NCBI RefSeq assembly: GCF_029873635.1 | Contig: NC_080422.1 | Span: 3,452,001-3,516,000, forward strand | DNA: 64,000 nt | Direction of reading: 5' to 3' | DNA from: Malania oleifera | Taxonomy: Eukaryota; Streptophyta; Magnoliopsida; Santalales; Ximeniaceae | Shown here: piece after piece, positions 45,509 through 56,519 of the stretch | How positions within the stretch are numbered: the first letter of the stretch is position 1 | Layout: the number at the start of each line of letters is the position of its first letter | Position numbers and translations under genes: made by a program | Notes under the pieces: generated by a model | What the model saw: the letters and a program-made list of their open reading frames with translations, nothing else | What the model was told of the DNA's origin: nothing | Databases searched by the model: none

Positions 45509-48084
45509 TGTAACGCCCCGACCCCCTAAGTGGGTTTGGAGTGCTACTAATCAATTCATTTACCTAATACTCCACATTCTAATATCATTTATGCAGCGGA
45601 AAACATAACTACAATCTTTAAACAAATATAATACCAGAGTTTTTTACATTCATCTACACACCATAATAAATCATGCATCCTCCTGTATTCCCATATATAC
45701 ACATATCTCCCAAAAATATTTAGTACTCACAATACCAGTATGTTTCACAACCATTCATAGTATCTAGAAGACTTAAAACATAAAACATAAATTTTATACA
45801 TCCCAAAATTAACATAGAAATATACCCTTTTATTTTTCTTTTCCCAATAATGCTATAAAAACCTCGAGCTCTCAAAGCTCGTTCTCGAGAAAATCCTGTA
45901 AAAGATAAATTCGTATTCAGGTGAAACACATCTCAGTAAGGGAAGAAACAATATATTAAAACAGTGTATGGCCAACATGAGGTGAATAAATATCATTTTA
46001 ATAACATTTGCAAATCATTAACTTAATAGTGAAATCATTCTCTGAACTTAATTAATCATATATAGAGATTTAACCAACGAGATTACCCAAGGATAGGAGT
46101 GATTACCCACCCATACAAGTAGCACCACTCTATTATGATATTTAGGTAATCCTAAGGTCACAAATAAAGCATACCAGGGCACTCACCTTACTCAGTAAGC
46201 CCAGTATTAGATTGATCTCATACTCACACCGTTCAACAATAGCTTACCGACAAAGGCTCCTAAGAATAGGGAAATCTACCCGCCCATACAAGTAGTTTCC
46301 CTCTGCCCTAGCACGTTATGCAGCCTACTGTTACACCAGATACAATTAGGACACTCGCCTTTCTCAGCAAGCCCTCGGGCGAAGAGTACGCCTCGCCCCA
46401 ATCGTAACATGTTCTATTAGCATAAATACTGCTAATACCATAATACATTATTTTATTTGCTATTATTCTGCATCTCTCAATTGTTCACGTTTTCATCTTT
46501 TACTTTTCATTTCATTTCACTTTACGCGACTCTTTACCATTTTACATTGTTCACATTTCACATTTCACTTCCATTTCATTCATTTCCATTTCTATTTCAT
46601 TTCATTTAATACCCAACATCTTTCAACTGTTTTACCTAACATTTTTCAATTGTCATACATTTACCCAGCATCTTTCAGTTGTTTTACCCAGCATTTTTCA
46701 ATTGTTACACATTTACTCAGTATCTTTCAGTTGTTTTACCCAACATCTTTCGACTGTTTTACCCAACATTTTTCAGCTGTTTACCTAACATTTTTCAGCT
46801 ATTTACATGGTTGCATTAACACACACAAGTAACATAGTCCATATCATGTTTTATTCACAATGCATTACTTACTTAACCTGCATCTCATACATTTAACATA
46901 TATTTGCACAGAATCTCATGCCACACAGTTTAACAATAAAATTTAAGCACTGCATGTAAAATAAGTCAATCAACATTTAATGTTTATATACTAAAAATAT
47001 CTTTCATTCCTTACATAATTATCTTGAAAATATTTTCCCACTTTCATCAGTTCGTTTTTGCATATACATATCTAATAAACAGTCCTAAACTCGAAAAAAA
47101 TATAATTTAAATGGCTGGCATTTTACCCATACCGAAAAATATACACGTACATATAACACAATTTATTTTTTCATTAAATTCATAAAAATTCTGGTTTAAT
47201 ATATATTTTTTCCCTTACCTAGTTTCTTGAATTACGCCAACAGGGACTCCAAAAAGATATCTGTGGCGCTCACCTGGACCCTGAAATTAAAAATTTTAGT
47301 TCCATGTAATTAATCCTGAATAAAATATTATTTTAATATTTTCTAAACCCATAAATTCTAAATAAATAAATATACCCTTAAATATAACCAAATTTCTCAA
47401 ATCCCACTCTCGCTTTGGAGTGGAGCATAAAAAACCCTAATTAAAAGTTTACCTATGTCAAAATGACGACATTCGCAACCAGGACCACGTGGTGGTACCC
47501 GATCGTCGATTTAACAACACATTTAAAGAGAAATTGAAAAAATGGGGAAAAGTTACCTTTCCCCAGGAGCAGTACCTTAGCCGTTCCCACGACAAATCTG
47601 CTCTAGTAGAAATATCGGCAGCGAAACCAAGAATCCAACGACACCTTCCGTTTCTCGATCCGCTGCAAATCCGCCGAGAAATTAATAGAGAGAGAGAGAA
47701 ACGAAGGCAGAGCATCCGCGACACACAAAAGGAATTCCAGGGGTGGGGGAAGGCGTGCAACTCTGTTTCTTTTTTTAAAACCAACCCACCTCCTGAAGCT
47801 TCTAAGCTTTAGGAGGGTCATATTTTATATATATATTATAATAATATTTTAATATATATTAATATGTTATGTTATGTAATTTTACTTAGTTAATTACTTA
47901 ATTTAATTAATTCAATTAAATATCGTTTAGTTAATTTATTAATTCAATTAAATAATAATTAATTAATTATTTTATTTTATTTTATTTTATTTTATTTTTT
48001 TCATACTATTCCTTTTATTTGTTACTTTATTATTTTATTTATTATTATTTTTTTCTAATTATTTTAACTTTTTGGGTCTTTACA
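45509..48084 (-). mobile_element. Nested solo LTR with perfect TSD (GAACA)
   Basis: On the minus strand it starts TGTAAAGACCCAAAAAG at 48084 and ends GGGGCGTTACA at 45509. GAACA flanks it at 45504-45508 and 48085-48089. It is 2576 bp without internal region. It lacks the TTCGTCGACGAA array but has the TGAAACACATCTCA stem-loop variant (45922-45935), so it belongs to a related but separate family. Internal repeats with CCCATACAAGTAG occur at about 46095-46310. The longest frames (47458-47821) lie near its 5' end on both strands and have no known domain. Confidence 0.93.
46600..46810. repeat. Minisatellite in nested LTR, ~24-bp unit
   Basis: About eight copies of ACCCAACATCTTTCAACTGT with TT-variations. 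Confidence 0.88.
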
Positions 48085-48242
48085 GAACACGTGTACATCG
48101 TTGACAAGATATTGAAGAACGTTCGTTGACGAGAACCCTGGGTTCGTCGATGAACTCCGGCTGATATTTCTTAATAAAATTCCTTTTCCTTCTTTTCTTT
48201 TCCTTTATTATTTTATTGCTATTATTTTTCCGAGTCTCTACA
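48085..48242 (-). repeat. 3' LTR of G1, 5' part
   Basis: On the minus strand this part starts TGTAGAGACTCGGAAAAATA at 48242 and carries three palindrome sites. It joins 45508 once the nested LTR is removed. Confidence 0.88.
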
Positions 48243-48262
48243 TTCTCTCATCCTTTTAAAAA
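48243..48262 (-). promoter_or_regulatory. Polypurine tract of G1 (decayed)
   Basis: The minus strand reads TTTAAAAGGATGAGAGAA directly before the LTR. The expected G-run is interrupted. Confidence 0.7.
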
Positions 48263-48522
48263 TTTCGTCCTCAAAATTTACTATCAATGCTATACACCAT
48301 CCCTGAGGAAAAATTCACTACTTATTTTTATTTACCCTCACTTATGACGGAGGAATACCGTTGTTACATTTACAGTTCTAGAAGATTATAATAACCAAAC
48401 AAAAATTCTCCCAAAACCACCAAAACAGAAACCATTACATACAACTGATTAACTTGTACAAAACAAAATCTATTTACATGATTTCCTTACTTGTATTATT
48501 ATTCTTTTCTGGCTAATGCTGG
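48263..48522. other. G1 sequence between chromodomain and PPT
   Basis: Non-coding 3' untranslated part of G1; no feature seen. Confidence 0.5.
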
Positions 48523-48955
48523 ACCCATTAAAACAAATGTGGTTATTTTTGGCGCATCTCCTCTTCCAGCTCCCATGACGCTTCCTCTACTGCATGATTC
48601 CTCCACAGGACTTTTACTAGTGGTATTTCTTGGTGCACAACTCCTGTTCTTTCCTATCTAGAATCTATACTGGTATTTCTTCATATACCAAAGTATCTCT
48701 AAGTTCTATCTTCTCATAACTAATCACGTGGGAGGGATCTGGAACGTATTTCCTCAACATAGTTACATAAAATATGTCATGAATCCTGGATAATGCTGGT
48801 GGTAAAGCTAACCTATAGGCAACTGGACCCACTCTCTCAAGTATCTCAAATGGGCCAATGTACCTAGGGCTTAGCTTACCCTTCCTCCCAAACCTCATAG
48901 CTCCCCTCAGCGGTGCTACTCTAAAAAACACATGGTCTCCCACATCAAACTTCAA
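48523..48955 (-). pseudogene. G1 integrase C-terminus and chromodomain
   Basis: The frame 48955-48665 holds the GPY/F-type module: FDVGDHVFFRVAPLRGAMRF, GKLSPRYIGPFEILERVGPV, LPPALSRIHDIFYVTMLRKY. After a stop and a frameshift, KVLWRNHAVEEASWELEEEM follows (about 48605-48540), the chromodomain-like end of Tekay-type integrases, thought to guide insertion to marked chromatin. The stop and shift separate the two parts. Confidence 0.85.
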
Positions 48956-49199
48956 CTTTCAGCGACGAGTATCTGTGTAACTTTTCTATTGACTCTAGGC
49001 TGCACTGATTGTGTCTTTAATAAGTCGAACTTTATCATACGCCTGCTGCACCAATTCTGGCACTAGAACTTGTCTTTCACCCATTTCATCCCAGTATAGC
49101 GGAGAGCGGTACCTTCTACCACATAATGCCTCATAAAGTGTCATACCAATGCTAGCCTGGTTGCTTTTATTTTATGCAAATTCAACTAAAGACATAAAT

Positions 49200-49640
49200 T
49201 GGTTCCAATTACGTACCCCCAAAGTCCAGCACACATGCTCGTAGCATATTCTCTAGTATCTGGATTGTCCACTCATTCTATCCATCCGTTTGAGGATGAA
49301 ATGCTGTGCTGAATAATAACTGATAGTCTGAGACCCCAAAGCTTCTTGCAAACTCTTCTGAAACCATAATGTGAAACGTAGGTCTCGGTTTGAAACTATA
49401 GATACTGGCACTTCATGGGGTCGAACTACCTCTTGTATGTTAAACTCTGTCAATCTACTCTTAGAATAGTTGACTTTAATAGGGAGAAAGTGAGTAGTCT
49501 TCATCAGTCGGTCTACAACTACCCAAATGGAATTTTGCCCATGCAACACCAGCGGTAACCCTGTAACAAAATTCATAGAGATATGGTGCCACTTCCACTC
49601 AGGGATATAGAGTGACTGCAACTGTCTCACAGGTCTCTAG
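49200..49640 (-). pseudogene. G1 integrase core
   Basis: EWKWHHISMNFVTGLP, VVVDRLMKTTHFLPI and VSIVSNRDLRFT identify the rve core. The first catalytic aspartate (family MDFVTGLP) is Asn here and the second (family SDRDPRF) is also Asn. The frame breaks near QTISYYSAQHF. The core is therefore dead by active-site loss as well as by frame breaks. Confidence 0.85.
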
Positions 49641-50336
49641 TGCTAAGCCTTTATCTTTTAGCACGTCAAACACTGCTCCACAAACTCGGCTATCTCCCTC
49701 TTTATAACGCTCCACCAAAATGACTCTCAGAGGTTCCGATACATCTTAGTGCTGCCAGGATGCACAGTGTAAAGGGATCTGTGCGCCTCCTCCAGGATAG
49801 TCTTCTTAATCTCAGCATCTGCAAGTACGCATAATTTGGTATGGAACCTTAGAACTCCATCATCTGATATACTAAACTCCTCTCCCTAACCGTCCTGTAC
49901 TTTATCCATCAACTCTACTAATTATGCATCATCCCTCTAAGCAGCTTTAATCTTTTCCTGTAGGGTAGACTGTAGTACCAAATTGACAATAAATGCCTGG
50001 TGATCACCCTCTACTAGATCCACACCAAACCTCTCTAAATCCGTCTGGATCGAATGCTGGATCGTCACTACTGACAATGCTGCTCCCATTGATTTCTGGC
50101 TCAACGCATCAGCTACCACGTTTGCTTTCCATGGGTGGTAGCTGATAGTGCAATCATAGTCATCAATAAGATCTATCCATCTCCTTTGCCTCATATTCAG
50201 TCATTTCTGGGTGAAGAAATACTTCAAACTTTTATGGTCAGTGAAGATCTCACACTTCCTACCATACAAATAATGCCCCTAGATCTTTACAGCATACACC
50301 ACTGCAGCTAACTCCAAATCATGTACCGGGTAGTTC
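49641..50336 (-). pseudogene. G1 RNase H end, linker and integrase zinc-binding part
   Basis: From 50336 down, the RNase H region with [14 protein letters not shown] and the [20 protein letters not shown] block is recognisable with stops. The frame 50194-49937 contains [31 protein letters not shown]. The integrase HHCC region (about 49850-49650) is heavily decayed. Confidence 0.75.
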
Positions 50337-50358
50337 TATGAGGACCTGCTTAATTTCC

Positions 50359-50389
<31 letters not shown>

Positions 50390-51343
50390 CCATATTACAA
50401 TATCACAAAACTCAGCAGATCATAATCTACCTAGACCCGTGGGTACTAGGGATACTTCACAAACTCATCACGGAAGCCTATGCAACAGGAAACATAAATC
50501 ATAAACACCTCATTATACCATACATCACAATACCAGAGTTACTACAATCACTGTATATATATGTACAAAATACACAACCCCAAAAGATGTCTTGGGGCCA
50601 TTTCCACAAAATACATCTGACCTTATCAAAACACTTACCCTTCTGGAAGGGTAGATCAACCTTACTAGATCAGCGGGGCTTTACCCGCTGTCCTATCAAG
50701 GGCTCTTGAAATGTTTATAAAATTCGGGGTGAGACACCTCTCAGTAAGGGAAATAAACTAACACTAGTATGTGACAATATAAGCATTTCTGTGATATACA
50801 TATAATCATAAACATAACCAGTAAAACTGTATATACATCATTTATGGGAAAACAAGTATAATCAAACATGGCAGAATATAATGGTTTCCATAGCATAATT
50901 CTTCTCATACAAATAGTAATACAAAAACAATCCTAGTCGGTTAGCTGGTTGTTGTCATGTATTACCCCCACATAACTGGGTTGTGTGGCCCGAAGGCAAG
51001 ACCTGACAATGGTTGGCCGACCACTGCCAAGTCAAAAGTACAATTTGTAAATCTGATGGGTCTGCCAGACCTGGTCCGTACACCAGGGGCGCTCACACAC
51101 TTTTTAAAAACCACATCGACCATCCAATCTCACACCACTTCATATAGCAACGTTAACACAAATATCATGATCATGATGACCATGGACACATAGCAACGGT
51201 ACTGTACAAGTGTTAGCCTAAACCAAGCGAACCAGGTTCTGATATCATATAATATATACTGAAACTGTGATACATGGATATTTCATATCATTAATTATTA
51301 AATCAATCATATTATTTTGTATATATACGTATATCATGAAAAT

Positions 51344-51540
51344 CATCGGCTTGTACGCCGGTATTTCACATTTTACCATAGCTCGGCTCATATGTCGGTA
51401 AATCATATCCATAGCATAGCCCGTACGCTGGCAAATCATTTCCATAACTCGGCTCGTACACTGGAAAATCATACACATAGCTCGGCCCATCTGTTGGCAA
51501 ACAAATATAAAATTTTTGGCCCGTACGCCAATTTTCATTA
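51344..51540. repeat. Minisatellite in LTR, ~38-bp unit
   Basis: About five copies of a unit around AGCTCGGCTCGTACGCTGG followed by AAATCAT-CAT. Confidence 0.8.
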
Positions 51541-52099
51541 TAAAAATCCATATCATTAACACATTCCCAGAAAACAATATTTCATAACAATTTCTACTCA
51601 TGCCACACTAAACAGGTTTTTCGTATATTTAACATACCATCATTTTCAAAAGTATTTTCCCAAATATAAATCATATATAAATATATTTATTTCCCTGAAA
51701 TCAAATGCTATAATATTATACATACTTTTCAAAAAATACTAGTTTAGTTTATCCCCTTACCTGTGTCCTGAAAAGCCCCTAAGAGAAATACTCCTGCACC
51801 CGTAGGGTTCCCCGTTCAACACCCTACAAAATAAAATTTTCCAGAACTAAAGTTCAGTATTTCTACACATACTACACTTTCTATAACTGTCAAAAATCCA
51901 AATATTGAATCCGCTCCGGCAGACTTACAAAGAACTTTCTCAGGAGCGTTGTGGTGGCTTCAGATTGTCGAACCGGCAGAAAATCAGCCCGAGATCTTAG
52001 AGAGAAGGGTAGGGAACCAAAGGATGACAAAGAGAGAGAGAGATTCTGTGTAGCAAATTTCGGCGAAAAATGGATTTTAGGCCTATTTAAACTGTGGCC

Positions 52100-52338
52100 T
52101 TCGTCGACGAGCCACGTCATCTCGTCAACGAGGCCAAGAAGAAGACTCGTCGATGAGCCTCAACCCTCGTCGATAAATTTTAGGCTTCCAAAAATTCTCT
52201 CTTGGTATCTCTTGTCGATGAGACGGGACTTCGTTAACGAGATCCTAAAGAACGCTTGTCAACGAAACCCCTGTTCGTCGACGAGGCCTGAAAATTTTTT
52301 TGGGATTATGCCATCCAAAATGCAACGTCGTCGACAAA
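52100..52338 (-). promoter_or_regulatory. Phased palindrome array in LTR
   Basis: Sites start at 52100, 52121, 52146, 52166, 52211, 52230, 52255, 52274 and 52327 (steps 21, 25, 20, 45, 19, 25, 19 and 53). Confidence 0.85.
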
Positions 52339-52412
52339 CGTGAACCTTCTATTCCTATTTCTATTTCCCTTTCTTTTATTATTTAAATATCATTATTCTT
52401 CAGGTTGTTACA

Positions 52413-53660
52413 AGTTCTTTTCATATTCCTTAAGTTACCGAGAGACGTACGCAATAACCCTTCCATACTGCATCAACACACACCTGAGTCGTTTCTGGGA
52501 CGTGTCATTGTATTTAACAAATTCATCCGCTCCTAATGGAATAGATAATACTGGTGCAGTGACAAGCCACTGCTTCAATTCTTAATTGGAAGCTCTTCTC
52601 ACACTCGTTGATCCATTCAAACTTTACATTTTTCCTCGTGAGTCGTGTTAGTGGACCTAATAATCTAGAAAACCTATCCGCAAAACGTCGGTAGTACCTT
52701 GCCAAACTTAAGAAACTTCTTATCTCCTGATCATTTCTTGGTTTTACCCAATTCACCACCGCTTCTATCTTACTTGGATTTACTAATATGTCATCCCCAG
52801 AAATCACATGCCCGAGGAAAGTGACTTGCCTCAGTCAGAACTCACATTTCTTGAACTTTGCAAACAACTTCTTTTGTCTCAACACCTACAATACTAGCCT
52901 TAGATGATCCTCATGCTCCTAAAAACTCTTTGAATAAACTAGTATATCGTCTACAAAGACCACAACAAACTGGTCCAAGTACTGATGGAATACTCAATTC
53001 ATCATATCCACAAATGTTGCGGGTGCATTAGTCAAACCAAATGGCATAATTAAAAACTCGGAGTGACCATAGTTGATCCTAAATGCTGTCTTCTGAACAT
53101 CCTCAGCTTTAATTTTCACTTGATGGTATCCTGATCGAAGATCAATCTTGGAGTAGACCTAGGTCCCCTGGAGTTGATCAAATAAATCATCAATTCTAGG
53201 GAGAGGATACTTATTCTTGATCGTCACTTTATTTATCTCCCTATAATCGATGCATATTCTCATAGTCCCGTCTTTCTTCTTTACAAACAGAACTGGCGCT
53301 CCCTAAGGTGACATGCTAGGCCTTATAAATACTTTATTCAAAAACTCCTGCAACTAAATTTTCAATTCTTTCAGTTCAGCTGGAACCATCTTGTAAGGTG
53401 CTTTAGATATCGGTGCTGACCCTAGAAATAACTCCACAACAAACTCAATTTCCCGATCTGGTGGTAAACTAGGTAACTCTTATGGAAATACATCTAAAAA
53501 TTCACTGACTACTAGAATATTAGCAAGCTCTAATTCTCCCTCTAACATCTCATTTACATAAACTACATATCCCTGACAACCATCCTGAAGCAGCCTCCTT
53601 GTCTGAATAGTCGACACTAACTGCGGTGAGGCGCGTACACGCAATCCCACAAATTTGAAT
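52413..53660 (-). pseudogene. G1 reverse transcriptase and RNase H start
   Basis: RT motifs appear in broken frames. VVVFVDDILV (about 52965-52935) is the catalytic box, and upstream parts match the DYREINK..., [14 protein letters not shown] and [12 protein letters not shown] regions of gypsy RT. The frame 52807-52523 carries [33 protein letters not shown] and [20 protein letters not shown], the RT thumb/connection; RNase H starts near 52520. The part 53460-53660 is the linker to the protease. Several stops (mostly TAG on the coding strand) interrupt it. The solo LTR at 50337 splits the RNase H. Confidence 0.83.
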
Positions 53661-53662
53661 TC

Positions 53663-54043
53663 CTATTCTCCTGGTGGTCTGAAGATCACCACTTTTTGAT
53701 GGCAATCAACGCTAGCATAGTTAGCTGTCAACCAATCCATACCCAATATTATATCAAACCCCTGTATATATAATATCACGAGATCGGCTGGGAATATTTT
53801 CTCCTGAATGTGCACTGGATAGTTTTTAAGCACTCTTCTACACCTCACTACTGCTCCAGTCGGCGTGGCTTCTGACAACTCAACATCTAACAACTGTGTC
53901 TCAATCCCAAATAATTTGACATACCCCAATGATACTAAAGAATGGGTGGCACCCCAGTCAAATAAAACAACAGCTTTATATGATAAAGTAATAAGAATAC
54001 CTGTCACAGTGTCACCTGTAGCCTCGGCATCTCTTGGCGTCAA
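53663..54043 (-). pseudogene. G1 aspartic protease
   Basis: The frame reads VVLFDWGATHSLVSLGYVKL near its start and GFDIILGMDWL downstream, the gypsy retropepsin pattern. The active site normally reads DSGA; here the second residue is Trp (DWGA), which is likely damaging. The frame continues open for 126 residues. Confidence 0.85.
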
Positions 54044-54049
54044 TGCATA

Positions 54050-54557
54050 AACCCTCGTCGAGACTGAGTTCCTCTACTGGCCCCCACAGGGTACTTGATG
54101 ACCTCCCCAAAAAGGTCTTGCAGCTGGTACCTGAGTCAACGATACCGGATATGCTCGTGCTATATGGTCAGATTTTCCACACTAGTAGCAAACGTTCTCT
54201 CCCATCCGACATTCATCCATATGTCTCTAGCCACACCTAGGGAAAATGGGATAAGTTTGCTTACCTTGAAAACCACGGGTGTCCCCTCATTTGCCCTTGG
54301 ACTCTGCTATATCAATATCCCCTCCATGGGCCTCGGCTGGGACCCGCTTGAAATCTCAGAGGCGTGGGCTTCTTTCTCTAACTCGGTGCTCCCACATCCC
54401 TTTGATTGCTCTCCTTTGCTACTACGACCCTGTCTACTAATTCAGAGAAAAATTGCATCTTTAGAACTACTACATGTTTAAAGATATCCTGCATCAAGCC
54501 CCTTTCAAACATTCTTGCCTTCTTAGATTCATCTAGTACAATGTAAGGAGCAAAACT
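54050..54557 (-). pseudogene. G1 gag remnant
   Basis: The stretch FAPYIVLDESKKARMFERGL, then FSELVDRVVVAKESNQRDVG, corresponds to the C-terminal half of the gag of G2 (59180-59340). A decayed zinc-knuckle region lies near 54160-54230. Gag ends abruptly at 54557, where LTR-type sequence begins, so the N-terminal half of gag, leader and PBS are deleted. Confidence 0.75.
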
Positions 54558-55058
54558 CAAAAATTATTGAAACGAAATTTCAATCCGATATAAACGTAGA
54601 GATTCCCCTCCTGATCCATGTGGAAACATCGGATCGTTGATTTGGGTAACATACGGCCTGAAACCCTAGAGAGAGAGAGAGAGAGTGGTTTGAGTTCTAG
54701 AGAGAGAGATATAGAGAGAGGATTTTAGTTTACTTAGTAATGAAGAAATGAATAAATATTTATAACCCCTTTGACCCGGCCAGACTCATTGACGAGACGG
54801 TGTCCTTGTCGACGAGCATAAGAAGGGAGTTCGTCGAAGACGAAGTTGCCTCGTCAATGAGCCTAAGATTTCAGAATTTCCCAAAATCCCTTGACATCCT
54901 CTCATCGACAAACCTCTGTATTTCGTTGCCAAGCTGTAGAAGGGACCTCGTCGACGAGAAAAGGAGCCTCGTCGACGAGCCCTGCTAGTTTTCCCTTTTT
55001 AATTTTTGTCCTACTTTCTTATTTATTTAATTCAAAATTCTTAGGTTGGGTTCTTACA
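54558..55058 (-). repeat. LTR 5' fragment fused to G1 gag
   Basis: On the minus strand it starts TGTAAGAACCCAACC at 55058 and contains a palindrome array and a (CT)n leader, then breaks off inside the leader at about 54558. Its start resembles the G2 LTR (TGTAAGAACCCAAATC) and not the G1 3' LTR (TGTAGAGACTCGG). It may be the deleted 5' LTR of a different element joined to G1 by a deletion. Confidence 0.75.
54785..54979 (-). promoter_or_regulatory. Phased palindrome array in LTR fragment
   Basis: Sites start at 54785, 54805, 54830, 54850, 54901, 54922, 54946 and 54968 (steps 20, 25, 20, 51, 21, 24 and 22). Confidence 0.82.
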
Positions 55059-55648
55059 CCTATGGTCAACATCACCCCAACTCTGGTCGCTATAATCGCA
55101 GGGAGTAGTCTGGTAAGCCTCGAATTATTTGTCACCTATGTGACAACGTGGGACACTTGCCTAAGATTTGTCACTCAGCTTCAGGAGTGAAGTCTGTAAA
55201 TTGTGCCGCTACCAACGTATCCATCGAAAAAAAGTGGCTTGTGGATTCCGTTACTTCTCACAACATCACCTTTGATCTTGCCAAAATCTCTGTTCACTCG
55301 AAGTATAATGACACAAATGAGGTCGTCATTGGCGATAGCTTAGGTTTGCGAGTCACACATGTTGGCTCTATGTCTCTTCCCTCTTCCTCGAAGCATTTTA
55401 AATTGACTAATACTCTTTGTGTTCCTAATATTCACAAGAACTTAATCTCCATTCATAATTTCACTCATAGCAATAATATATATCTTGAGTTTCGACCATT
55501 TTATTTTCTTGTGAAGGATCAGAGCACGAGGGTGACTCTTCATCGCGGTAAATGTCAGGATGGTGTCTATCAAATGCCGATGGCTTCTTCTGCTACCAAG
55601 TCTTCTTTTTTAACACTTGTTGGTGAACAAACAACATCTGACACATAG
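55059..55648 (+). pseudogene. Copia C2 zinc knuckle, protease and GAG-pre-integrase
   Basis: A knuckle CHLCDNVGHLPKIC (CX2CX4HX4C) is followed by the protease site KKWLVDSVTSHNITFDLAKI and the end VKDQSTRVTLHRGKCQDGVY. Copia proteases normally have DSGA-SH; here Val-Thr replace Gly-Ala, so the protease is probably dead. A TAG stop lies in the part before the knuckle (about 55107). The left border is the LTR fragment end at 55058. Confidence 0.85.
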
Positions 55649-56519
55649 CATAGATGAATTGAGCATCCATCCAATAAAGTAGTTGATTTTTTTATTTGTA
55701 CTTTTTCCCCTCTAGTTGTACTTTCTTGTGTCTCTTCATTATCTATTTGTAATGCTTGTCAATGCAATAAAAGTCACAAGTTGCCTTTCTCTTCCACTTC
55801 TCTTGTTAGCACTTATCCACTTGAATACATCTATACTGATGTTTGGGGGCTTACGACTTCCACTTCACCTTATAGGTTTCGGCTTTATGCCTTGTTTGCT
55901 GATCACTTTACTAAATATTGTTGGTTTTTTCCCATCCGACAAAAAAGTGACTTTTGCTCCATTTTCTATTAGTTGAAAGGGCTACTTGAAAGATAATTTG
56001 GTTTTCACATCAAACACTTGTACTCCAATAATGGGGGCAAATATCAAGCTCTTTGTCATTTCATCTCCTCTAATTCCATTAGTTGGCTTACCACTATTCC
56101 TAATACACCAAAGCAAAATGGTATAAGTGAACGTTGGCATCGGCACATTGTTGAAATCATAATCACTTTGTTGAGTCAGGTGAGTCTTCCTCCATCCTAT
56201 TGGTCTTATGCATTTCAGGCAGCGGTTTATTTGATTAATCATATGCCCACTCCTATTTTGAAAAATAAAATTCCATTCGAATGTTTGTTGGTCGTTGCCA
56301 CGATTACGAAATGTTGTGCATTTTTGGTTGTCAATGTTACCCATGGCTCAAAATTTATACCAACAATAAACTTCAACTAATATCTATGCCTTGTCTCTTT
56401 CTTGGTTACTCAAGTTCCCAGAGTGCCTATAAGTGTATGGATTTTGTTACATCTCACATTTACATGTCTAGGCATGTGGTTTTTGATGAATGTGTTTTTC
56501 CTTTTTCTTCCTCTGCCCA
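55649..56519 (+). pseudogene. Copia C2 integrase
   Basis: Motifs are CNACQCNKSHKLPFSSTS in a broken frame, then YIYTDVWGLTTS, ADHFTKYCWFFPIRQKSDFC, YSNNGGKYQA, TPKQNGISERWHRHIVE, PPSYWSYAFQAAVYLINHMP and FGCQCYPW. The second catalytic Asp (family DNGGE/SDNG) is Asn. Frame breaks occur near 55970 and 56300. The sequence is cut at 56519 by the G2 LTR; RT and RNase H are not in the window. Confidence 0.85.

Larger units (their letters stand above)
45380..48154 (-). promoter_or_regulatory. Phased palindrome array split by nested LTR
   Basis: Sites start at 45380, 45401, 45426, 45447 and 45495, then 48097, 48122 and 48143. If the insert 45509-48084 and one GAACA copy are left out, the step from 45495 to 48097 is 21 bp. 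The series is then 21, 25, 21, 48, 21, 25 and 21. Confidence 0.85.
50337..52412 (-). mobile_element. Solo LTR inside G1 RNase H, perfect TSD (AGTTC)
   Basis: On the minus strand it starts TGTAACAACCTGAAGAATAA at 52412; the other end (TATGAGGACCTGC on the plus strand) has a changed terminal TG. AGTTC stands at 50332-50336 and 52413-52417. It is 2076 bp. It holds the palindrome array, a TTTAAATA TATA-like box near 52084-52091, a GTAAGT donor-like site (GT at 51928-51927), a minisatellite, CAACGGTACTGT (51193-51204) and the stem-loop (50730-50743). The 5' end matches the truncated LTR at 26080-28102, so both come from one family. Confidence 0.93.
43445..54557 (-). mobile_element. Ty3/gypsy Tekay-like element G1 with two nested LTRs, inactive
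   Basis: In minus-strand order: gag remnant (54557-54050), protease (54043-53663), RT (about 53460-52808), RNase H (52810-52413 and 50336-50195), integrase (about 50194-49200), post-integrase and chromodomain-like part (48955-48523), PPT and 3' LTR (48242-48085 and 45508-43445). A solo LTR splits the RNase H and another splits the 3' LTR. The 5' LTR, PBS and gag start are lost. Many stops make all parts non-functional. Confidence 0.88.

Noticed and set aside
46600-46810. CRISPR-like regular repeats
   Set aside because: Head-to-tail minisatellite without unique spacers, in a plant LTR.
47458-47821. 107-108 codon frames on both strands in the nested LTR
   Set aside because: They are mutual shadows in a GC-richer LTR part; no domain.
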